Source: Ananas comosus (lineage: Eukaryota > Streptophyta > Magnoliopsida > Poales > Bromeliaceae). From it: 64,000 bases of DNA. Each line of letters opens with the position of its first letter. The stretch's first letter is position 1. The notes beneath the pieces were generated by a model. That model had not been told where the DNA came from. It was given only the letters and a program-made list of their open reading frames with translations, and did not search any database. Below are positions 55,712 to 64,000 of the stretch, piece after piece. The stretch is from the NCBI RefSeq assembly GCF_001540865.1, contig NC_033641.1, positions 7,357,908-7,421,907 of the forward strand. Direction: 5' to 3'. Made by a program: the position numbers and the translations under genes.

Positions 55712-57541
55712 CTAAGCAGTATGATGATGCTGCATGGCCACAAGCTGAAGACCAGACCTCTTGTGCATGGTCATGCCTGGCAGCTCTTCCATGTCCATCT
55801 CCTCTCTCCTCATTCCCTCCGGAAGCTCCCAATCAAAAGAGTAAACCAAGTTTGCGACCGCGAGCTCGACCGACGTAGACCCGACACCCATCCCCGGACA
55901 AATCCTCCGACCGGACCCGAACGGTATCAGCTCAAAATCATGGCCTTTGTAATCTATCGCGCTGCCCGTGAACCTCTCAGGATTGAACACTTCAGGGTCC
56001 TTCCATGTGCCGGGGTCTCTTCCTATTGCCCATGCATTGACGTACACCCTCATGCGCGGCAGCACATCGTATCCGCCGATCGAGCAATGTCGGATCGCTT
56101 CGTGTATGAGTAGTAGCGGGACCGGCGGGTGGAGTCTGAATGTTTCCTTGATCACTGATTTCAGATACGGCAGTTGCGGCAGATCGTCTTCTTCCACCTT
56201 TCCTTTCGGTCCTACGACGGTTCTTACTTCATTTTGCGCCTTCTTCATGAGTTCTGGGTTCTTTATAAGTTCCGCCACTGCCCACGTCATGGCTGCGGCG
56301 GCTGTTTCGGTTCCAGCAACGAAAATATCCTAATTATTTTTGCGCAAAGAGGAGACGTTAGTCAACCGACAATATAGGTTACACAAGAATTTTAGGTAAC
56401 CAGTGTTTTATATTATTAGCCATCCACTGGTAATTAGGACTGTGTCGCTTTACTATACTCTAATAAGAAGGTTAATTGCTGTTCATTCTAATCCATTTAT
56501 ATATCTTGAGATATATAATGGATCCTCGATTGCAATAATTCAATAAAAGTAGTTCACTAATTGTTACATGCTCAATTTTCGACATGTCGAGGCAAATCTA
56601 TAATTAATTAATCGGGTAGAACATACCGAAATCAACGCCTTAATGTTGTCGTTTGTCAGGTGTTCTTTGTTATCCCTCGAGAGCCGAAGCAATGCGTCGA
56701 CTACATCTTCCTGATCCGATCTCGCCGTTCTCTCGCGACCGACGTGCTCAAGGATGAGCTGCTCATAGAAGGCATCTAGCTCTCTCACATTCCTCTCGAG
56801 CCTACTAATGAGTCCGCGAAGCTTGTCGATCCATCCCATCGACGGAAAGTAGTCCTCGACGTAAAACGAGCACAACATGACCTGCAGCTCGTTGAAGATC
56901 TTTTGCAGCTTACCGTCCTCAGCCTCCCGCTCTTGATACTTCTTTCCGAGCGCAACCCTGCATATTATGTTATTCGCGAGATCAACCATCGTCTTACTCA
57001 GATTAATCGGAGCAGACGACGACGACGACGACGACGGCGACGAACGCGAGATTGCTTCGATCATCTTCGACATCTCATCCTCTCTTATGGCGCGAAAGAT
57101 TGGTGCCCTCTTGGCCCCGAAGAGTTCGACGGTGAACAGCTTCCTCATCTCTCTCCAGTATTCTCCGTAGGGCGAGAAGCTCACGTCCACGGAATTGTAA
57201 CTGTATCTGTCTGTCGCCACGAGCCGCGGCCGTGAGCAGAGATCGAGATCGTGGGTTTTCAGAACTTCTCTCGCCATCTCGGAAGACGAAACAACGACCG
57301 AAGGGATGCTGCCTAGCTGCAGAAACATGAGCGGGCCATGCTTCTGAGAGAGGTTATAGAAGATTTGATGAGGATGAGGACCAAGTACTTGGTGCAAGTT
57401 CCCTATGATGGGGAGCTTCTTTGGGCCCGGAGGGAGGGTGTGTTTTGCACCTTTACTTGTGCGGTATGATGACAGGAGGAGGAGGAGGATAGAGGGGAGC
57501 GCAATGAAAAGAAGGGTGAGAAGTATCTGGTAGATAGCCAT
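55712..57541 (-). CDS. Cytochrome P450, CYP71-like, 2 exons
   Basis: A microsomal heme monooxygenase; exon 1 is 57541-56627 (305 codons) and exon 2 is 56329-55712 (205 codons plus TAG), giving 510 residues, normal for plant A-type P450s. The single phase-0 intron at this position, just before the I-helix, is the standard one in the CYP71 clan. Residues: N-terminal membrane anchor 3-24; hinge LPPGPKKLPIIGN from 36; I-helix AGTET 310-314; ExxR as ETFR 367-370; PERF 422-425; heme loop FGSGRRICPG 442-451 with Cys449 as heme ligand. A poly-Ser run near residue 170 comes from a GAC-type repeat on the plus strand. Start chosen: the ATG preceding AIYQ, as only non-ATG codons lie upstream in frame. 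The substrate cannot be told; CYP71 members make terpenoids, alkaloids, cyanogenic or other defence compounds. No biosynthetic partner gene lies nearby. Confidence 0.94.
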
Positions 57542-57727
57542 TAGCAAGTGTTGATTTGTTTCCGTTCCGAGAGAAAGAGGCCCAGATGTGAGAAGGTTAA
57601 CTGATTCTCAGAATCATGAGATGCTGATGATGATTTATACTGTCAGCTGTTGCAGGAATTTCTGTTCTCTGCTAAGCCATATTGTCAATTGCTGCAGGCA
57701 GCAGGCAAAGTTTGCTTTCATGCTGAC

Positions 57728-57740
57728 GTATATATATAGT
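57728..57740 (-). promoter_or_regulatory. Putative TATA box of the P450 gene
   Basis: Minus strand CTATATATATACG about 190 bp upstream of the P450 ATG. The distance fits a TATA box with a 5' UTR of about 150 nt, but AT runs are common here. Confidence 0.4.
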
Positions 57741-59368
57741 TGAAAACTTGTAATCCCACATTTGCAGTTTACTGACCAGGCGCAAAAGTTCAATTAGCAC
57801 TTTAACCCCTATAGCTTCTGCTTTAGTTGTCATTAGAATGCCCTAGCCTATCAATCAGTGTATTTTCAATGTTACATACATATAAAACTAAAGAATTTTA
57901 AAAGGGATGTTGCAAAGCCACAACATTGCGTTTATAGAAACTCTTTTAAATGGACTAAATTACAATCGTAATAGAGTTGTAAGCATAGCAGCAAATCTTA
58001 ATATATATTGGGCATATTTGGTCATCTATTTTAAACTATAAAATCGAAACAGAATTCATTAATTTCGATAGTTGTAGTTTGTTTTATAGGAATCGAATTT
58101 CGATTCCCATTTCACTCCAGAATGAGAACATTCAAATCTATTTTGGGCCCAATTCTGTTTTAAATTTCGGATTGGCCTATTCTAAAGTAAACTATTCAAA
58201 ATTCTTTTTTACCAATACTTACTTCCTTTCTCTTAATCCAAATATTCTCGCAAAAATTCTAAATTTTAATTTCGATTTTCATTCCAATAATCAATCAAAT
58301 ATTTTTAAATAATTTGTCATTTTATTTTTCAGTTTAAAATAAATTTTTTTTTTTTAATTTTTATGAACCAAATCCATTGAGTTGGTAACAGCTTTGGATG
58401 CCGCAATATCTGACCTACTTTTGTAAGATAAGATCTGATCTTTTATTTAGATATAATTTATGTCTCATATCATTTAAGATTGTGCCTGTCTTTTTCCCCT
58501 CTTTTTTAAGTCTTACTTTTCATCTTTTTGTCTTTTGGAGTATTCACCTCCTCTCACGTCACGTTGACTAACTGACATGTTCAATGGTTCATTTGCCACC
58601 GTTTCTTGGGACTCTAATTGTGCGGCAAGCTTTCCGGGCCTCGAGTCTGTTAATGACATCAAATTTATTTTTAATAATTAATATTATAAAATAAAATTTA
58701 TTTTTAATAATTAATATTATAAAATAAAAATTTGACTTGATATACATGATCTAGTTAGCAAAAATAAAATTTTTTGAAGAGGATTTTATTGCCAAACTGA
58801 AGAAATTACAATGAGGAGCTCGCTTCAGACCTCTATTCTAGCCTGAACCTCCAACAGGGAAGCCCTCGAAGTGACAAAGTTGCCAAAGGATAATGTGTCC
58901 GACGCTGGAAAAATTTTAGAATGTAACGGGTATATTGGTGATGTGGCGTAACAAACCAATCAAATGTATCCTTTTAGGAGTATATGTTCCATCATAATTA
59001 TAAAAAAAATATTTTTATTGCACTTTTGTTTGAAAAGAAGGAATGTGATTGGCTTGTTATTAATGACGTGGTACAGGTGTGACAGTGTAGAATTCCTCCC
59101 GACGTAGGCAGAGCTGAAGGTCTATGAGGCATTGAGGAATTAGAAGTGCCCTGTAGGTTATCAACCTGCTACATATTCTTCTTGACGTTATCGTCGGTAC
59201 TTTTTTTTTTCCCTCCTAGTGTTTACTATCGTTTGTTGAGGTTAAGACCCTGAAAGATTAGGATCTCGGCTAAGAATCTGAAATACTACTAAACTCTTTG
59301 AATAATGTGTTGTACGGAACGACTAAACCTACTGAAACCCTTGGTCTATTCTCTATCTAAAACTACTG
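57741..59368. other. Intergenic upstream of the P450
   Basis: AT-rich, no gene recognised. A 33-bp tandem duplication (AATTTATTTTTAATAATTAA-type) lies at 58661-58727. The 58150-58320 region is a run of A/T-rich words without stops but without any protein character. 58780-59130 has higher GC and may be an old element fragment, but no ends were found. Confidence 0.4.
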
Positions 59369-59382
59369 AAAGCTAAAGCATG

Positions 59383-59553
59383 TTTTTTTTTTTTTTTTTT
59401 TTTAAGAGAGAGATAGATAACACGCCACCGACTTCGTTTATTTTATTTATAAATAAACTTAATTAGCTAGAAATGTGAATCAATTAGGATTCGAACTTGA
59501 GTCTCGGATATCAACCACCAAATTTTTTGCCACTTGCTCTAGGGACGGTCGGT
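59383..59553 (-). mobile_element. tRNA-derived SINE, copy 4 (older)
   Basis: Minus strand ACCGACCGTCCCTAGAGCAA, TGGCAAAAAATTTGG (box A damaged), AAGTTCGAATCCTAA (box B kept), tail of about 22 A. Flanks AAAGCTAAAGCATG (59369-59382) and AAAGCTTATGCATG (59554-59567) match at 12 of 14, a worn target duplication. More substitutions than the other copies, hence older. Confidence 0.88.
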
Positions 59554-60019
59554 AAAGCTTATGCATGTTAAAGCTACTGAACTTAATATCTACTATCTTA
59601 TATTCTTTTTAAGTCTCTCAATCTCTTAAATTTGTGAATGATTAATTAGAAAAAAAAAAGTCCCTCTATCTTTCTGATCCACTAACATATTTATAGCCTC
59701 CTTGAATCCGACTCTGAGTCCACCATATATCCACCAAATCTCAGCCAAGTACCGAATTTTTAGTCATAATTATCTCATTTCCTTACAATGAACGACCAAA
59801 ATTTTTCAGCGCAGTGGTCAAGATTTCTCGTTTTCGATTCACGCTAATATTCTTTGCCTCAATAGCAACGGCCTAGATTACCTTCCATCCTTGAAGTCCA
59901 ATGGCCAGATTTTGGAGCATACATAAAATTATATAGGATTAAAAATTTTATAAGTTGTCTAAAAAAATATAAAATACAATATCTACTTGCATGCCTAGTG
60001 CAAGTAATAATTTTCTTAC

Positions 60020-60710
60020 TGTTGGGCCAATTCAGTGCGGACAGCTGGCAAGTCGGGACTACGACCATAATCCATGTCAAAATGATGGATCGGGAGTATA
60101 TAAAACGCGCCAGAAGATATGAGTCGCATCTATTCAAAAAGCGTAGCAACCGCAAGCGGTTATGAGCAGTTCCAATCGGCCGAAGGTGGTCCTAAAAATC
60201 AGGAGATAGTGGCCGATCATGCAGTGACAATAACTGAACGCAAGGGCAACTTTATAAATAGACATACGGCACCCTGAAAAAAGGGTCTTCGCCCCTGCGC
60301 ACAAAAAACCACCTTTATTTTCCTGCATCTTTCTATTCTCGCATTTATCGCTTTCCTTAGGAGTAGTTCCTGTAATTTAGCATACTTGGAGTCTGTCTGC
60401 CCTAAGGGCATCACTCTCCTGTTCTCATACTTAGAGTCTGTCTGCCCTATGGGCATCACTCCCCTATTCTTGTACTTTTCCCATTTGCTATTCAATAGAA
60501 AATCATTTTCGGCTCTTCCTGCCGATCAGATCTCGAGTTGCTTAGCCATTCGGCTCATCTCTCAGTCGAATTCTGGGCTTCCCCTCTCCATTCGGCTCAT
60601 CCTGCCGAAGCGAATTTACTGCAGAGGTTTTCAAACCCGGCTGATTCGATCCTTCATCGGCCGAATCGCTTGATCCATCGTGGGCGCAAACTTCGAGGGT
60701 CATCATCCGC
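60020..60710 (+). mobile_element. 5' LTR and leader of an internally deleted Ty3/gypsy element
   Basis: The block starts at TGTTGGGCCAATTCAGTG, has TATA boxes at 60095-60103 (TATATAAAA) and near 60250 (TTTATAAATAG), a C/T-rich leader and a 45-bp tandem duplication (60381-60425 and 60426-60470, unit starting CATACTTGGAGTCTGTCTGC). It is then followed, with no gag, protease or reverse transcriptase, by the last part of pol at 60715. The joint lies in the GC-only sequence GCGGCCGCGGCCG (about 60709-60721). LTR end and primer-binding site are not certain; TGGGCGC at 60681 is a candidate. Confidence 0.55.
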
Positions 60711-60714
60711 GGCC

Positions 60715-61137
60715 GCGGCCGTAATTCCAACTGAGATAACAGTTACTTTTTTAAGGATAGAGAAACAAAAAGACCTCTCGGCTGATGAATATATTGATCT
60801 AATGAAAGACAAAGCAGAGGAGATAATAGATACTCGGTTGATAGTTTTAGACAATATGCAAGCATACCAAAGCCGAGTACGTAGTGCATATAATAAGAAA
60901 GTTCGATCAAAGACGTTTGTCGTCGGTGATTTAGTACTTCGGCTAGTTTTTCCAATCAGTCAAAAAGACCGAATGTATGAAAAATGGTTCCCAAATTGGG
61001 AAGGACCATTCCAGATTAGCCGAATCACAAGAGGAAATGTATATTACTTGCAAAACAGGGATGGGTCAGAAAGTGAAAAATCAATCAACGAAAAATATTT
61101 AAAGAAATATTACCCATCTATATGGGAAAATAATTAA
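60715..61137 (+). pseudogene. Ty3/gypsy integrase C-terminal remnant (Tat-like)
   Basis: The frame reads AVIPTEI, the conserved motif after the integrase core in Tat-type gypsy elements, then KDKAEEIIDTRLIVLDNMQA, YQSRVRSAYNKKVRSKTF, VVGDLVLRLV and NWEGPFQISRITRGNVYYLQ, ending YYPSIWENN at TAA 61135-61137. This is the DNA-binding C-terminal domain of integrase; catalytic D-D-E, reverse transcriptase, RNase H and gag are missing. The frame itself is still intact, so the deletion is probably not very old or the sequence was mobilised in trans. Confidence 0.85.
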
Positions 61138-61165
61138 AGTTAAAGGTAGAATATTACCAGCCGAA

Positions 61166-64000
61166 TCAAGATAATAAGTCTTTGAGTTGGTTCCATTCGG
61201 CTATAAGGTTAGCTTGGGCGGCTTCAGCAGCTTTCCTTCGGCGCTTCATCAGAGGATGAACTTTGTAAAGTTGAGAAAGCTCCTCTTTAAGCCTTATCCC
61301 CTCTTCCCTTTTGGACTTCAATTGATCTTTTAGTTGAAGTCGGCGCTCAGAGGTTTGTGCCAGAGTAGATTCGGCTGCTGCTAACTCTTCTCTAAGAGTG
61401 AAGATCCGCTTTTGTAGAGCCGATTCTTGATCAGCCAATTCTCTATCCTCTCGATGCACTTCAGTATTCAGAGCTGCTATATCAGAAATATTCTTCTTAA
61501 AATGATCAACACGATGAAAATGTTGATCTAAAGCTACAAGTTCGGCGCCCAAAGATCGCTGCCGAGCCAAAAAAGATGAAAGTTGAAGTAATAAGATTGC
61601 TACAAAATATTTTATACCGGGAGTAATATCTGATTGATCGGTTAAATCAAGTAAAAGGGCATATAGCCGATCAAATTGTTCTTAATTTTGAGCCAAACCA
61701 GGAATACCGGTGCCATATATTTTAAGACATTCATCAAACTTGCTTCGGGTGTCCGATGAAATGACAATGGTTGAAGAGTCATCCCCCTCGGTGGAACTGG
61801 GGCTTGAAGTCAAAAAGGATTGAAGGATTGCAGATAAAGGATCATCAGAAATAGGAGAAGAAGCCTCCTGGGTTGAGCGGGGAGGTACAGTACTTTTATC
61901 TCCAAAAGTTTGCTCAAGAGGTATGTTTATTTGTTCTTTCCCTGTAGTTGAGGTTGGGATAGGAGCAGAACGAGGTGATGCAACCTCGCCCGGTAACGGC
62001 ATCGTGCCTGCCGTTTCAACATATTTCTTCTTCTTTTCCATCCCTCTCTTTTTCTCGAGACGGGCTTCCCTGCGAAGCTGCCGTCCCATCTGCATCTTCG
62101 AATAATGAGCAAAAGGGGCTCGTTCAGGAGAGGACTGTAGTTTAAAAGAAAATAATAAATAATTAAGAAATGTTCTTTTCGTACAATTAATTAATTTGGC
62201 TTACCCCTACATCAATCGTTTCGGTTGGAGCAATTTCTTTGGACGGAATGTCAGCCGAAGGAATATCCTCGGTTTTGTCTTTAGCGGTATCAGTCAAAAG
62301 GGTACTTTCGGCTTGTTGAAATTTTCTTTTAGCAACTGACTTACGCCGTTTGGAAGACAGCGGAGGAGTAACTTGGACAGTCTTAATTGGTCTCTTATCT
62401 GAAGTCGGGACCGATGAAGGAGTGGGTATAGGCTGACAATGAAAGTAAAGTGAGTATTACAAACATCAAAATAGAAAAACAAAGGAGGAATAGAACAGAA
62501 AACATTACCGAGGAAGAAGGCAGAGTTTCAGCAGCCTCTTCTGATTTTTCTTCTGATATAGATGGCTCGACAGAGCCTTCCGATTGAGTCCTACTTGGAA
62601 AAGGAGCTACAAATAAAAAAACAAATGAGTAGCGATAATTATAAGCAGGAAGTTATTTTCAAAAGAAATATCGTACTAAGAGGATGACGAGTCTTGCGAT
62701 GTGCATGCGAGAGGACAGGAGCGAAGGTTTTCTTGAGGAAGATATCCCAATTTACAGTATAGCGAAAACCTAATACTCCGGTATGATTTGTCCTGAAGCT
62801 AATCAATTTGAAAAATCGCCGTAGACGGTTTCCAATAGCCGAAATCTGATCGGCGTCAGCTATACTCTTGGTAGGCGGGCGATGACTGGCAGTGTTAGCC
62901 GTGAAAGCTTGGCCGGAGCAGGAATGGCCTATGTAAAACCGAATTGGCGTGCCACAAACTGTGGAGAGTAAACCTCAGTACTGGGTAATAACTTTGAGCG
63001 TGATTTCAAGCCGATATGCAAGTCCCGAGGAGCCTAAAAAGAATACCAAACATCAGAATACTCGCCAGCACGAGAAGAGGCGAGTTCACCTTGAAGTGAT
63101 TCATATCTGGCTAAAAACCAAGGGGAGCCAGTGACTCGATCAGCAAAAGTAGACCAATAAATAAGAAAGTGAGGGCTCGAATTATAAAAAACGGAAAAAT
63201 AAGTGAGGAAGTCCAGGGGATGCCTAGGTGTAAACGGTGGAGGACAGCCAGAGCAAGTCCATAGGAGTCAAAACGAGCAGCCGAGCTCAAATCTAAAGGT
63301 TCTCGGCACAGCCTACTGAAATAAATTTGCAAAAACATCTGCAAAAACCAAAAAACGCCGCAACCCGAGCTAATGGTGACACCATCGCCAGTGGGTGACG
63401 GCCTAATAGAGTCAAAAATTTCTCTGTAAACAAAAGCAAGAAAATAGGGCCCAAAGGCCAATTTATCGCCGTTAGATAAACCAATGGTGATAGAAACAAA
63501 ATCTCGGTTAATCTTCTGCGAACGAGTGCAGAAAAGATTATGACATAACCAGTACAGAAGGAATGTCGTATGTTCCTTCTTGGTAACTGGAGCAGGAGAT
63601 TCACCTGCAAACTTACGAAGAAATTTGGAGTAGGTCAAATCATTGAGATCAAGATTGGCCTCAAAATCGGATACGTCATTAGGGTTATAAGCCATGGAAA
63701 GGGTAATGCCATGAGGGCGCAGGCCAATAATGGCGGCGACATCAAAAAGAGTTGGGGTGAGAGGGCCGCTTATAAAAAGACAAATGTTAGAAACAGGGGA
63801 CCAGAAACAAACGGCGGAAGCCAAAAGAAGGAAATCAGCTGAAGGAGGTTTTCGGGATAGTTGAATGGCTTCATAGATGCCAGTTTCTCGCCATAAATCG
63901 CCATAAGTGGCTTGTACACGATCCAACCCAGCCAAATAGGCGTCTGAGGTAGTAGGCCAGGTTCGAAAACTTCTTCTCGTCGAAGCCGAAGGATACCATG
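61166..64000 (-). pseudogene. Antisense plant mobile domain gene of the retroelement (runs past the window edge)
   Basis: Read from the right edge leftward: a PMD region (64000 to about 62660) with GPLTPTLFDVAAIIGLRPHG, KKEHTTFLLYWLCHNLFC, RDFVSITIGLSNGDKLAFGP and SSGCGVFWFLQMFLQIYFSR. A frameshift near 63240 moves the frame to PPFTPRHPLDFLTYFSVFYN. A Ser/Thr/Lys-rich exon near 62435-62206 follows (VTPPLSSKRRKSVAKRK). The last exon, 62134-61166, has KMQMGRQLRREARLEKKRG, a Ser/Pro linker, FDECLKIYGTGIPGLAQN, one stop (TAA 61684-61682), FDRLYALLLDLTDQSD, and a long coiled coil ending NQLKDLLS. Its end lies 28 bp beyond the end of the convergent integrase frame. Some Ty3/gypsy elements of the Tat type carry an extra, often antisense, gene between pol and the 3' LTR; this fits. 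Function unknown. Confidence 0.8.

Noticed and set aside
56903..57235. Plus-strand open frame with poly-Arg
   Set aside because: Antisense of P450 exon 1; the Arg run mirrors the poly-Ser run of the P450.
57741..60020. P450 biosynthetic gene cluster
   Set aside because: Only one P450 is present, and no terpene synthase, transferase or second oxidase is readable nearby.

Overview
The window is nuclear DNA of a flowering plant. It has split genes with GT-AG introns up to 5.7 kb, a high load of plant-type transposable elements, and proteins of plant type. A commelinid monocot (possibly a bromeliad such as pineapple) is my guess from the general look of the repeats; nothing in the window proves the species.

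Three intact host genes can be assembled exon by exon. (1) 8943-25405, plus strand, 13 exons, 998 codons: TELO2/TEL2, the HEAT-repeat co-chaperone that stabilises PI3K-like kinases. (2) 42041-53308, plus strand, 8 exons, 386 codons: RPN7/PSMD6, a PCI-domain subunit of the 26S proteasome lid. (3) 57541-55712, minus strand, 2 exons, 510 codons: a CYP71-like cytochrome P450. All three keep phase at every junction, so I regard them as working genes. They have no evident common pathway.

The rest is mostly transposon sequence. 1-7.3 kb: a decayed MAIN-like plant mobile domain (PMD) gene split by a probable solo LTR, then a two-exon stub of a dinucleotide-binding protein. 7.8-8.7 kb: a direct repeat followed by ten short palindromes built on GGTGAA-nnn-TTCACC, just upstream of TELO2. 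TELO2 introns hold a TIR element carrying the same palindrome core, a tRNA-derived SINE, a 271-bp TRIM, a hAT element with a perfect 8-bp target duplication and a Mutator-like TIR element. 25.4-40 kb: foldback MITEs, a second SINE, a second PMD pseudogene, a 9-bp-TSD Mutator-like element, an LTR with primer-binding site, a broken Ty1-copia pol, and a CACTA transposase fragment ending in a CACTA terminus. A hAT element sits 64 bp upstream of the RPN7 start codon. RPN7 introns hold a Harbinger-like element with a MITE nested in it and a run of seven MITEs end to end. 53.3-60 kb: tandem repeats, two more SINEs and the P450. 60.0-64.0 kb: an internally deleted Ty3/gypsy element in which an LTR-like block is joined to the last part of integrase, facing an antisense PMD gene tail to tail.

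The observations most worth following are the palindrome cluster and its relative in TELO2 intron 4, the three separate PMD loci (one antisense within a retroelement), the newly resolved TRIM and SINE families with their target duplications, and the hAT insertion at the RPN7 promoter or 5' UTR. I found no complete, previously unknown multi-gene system.
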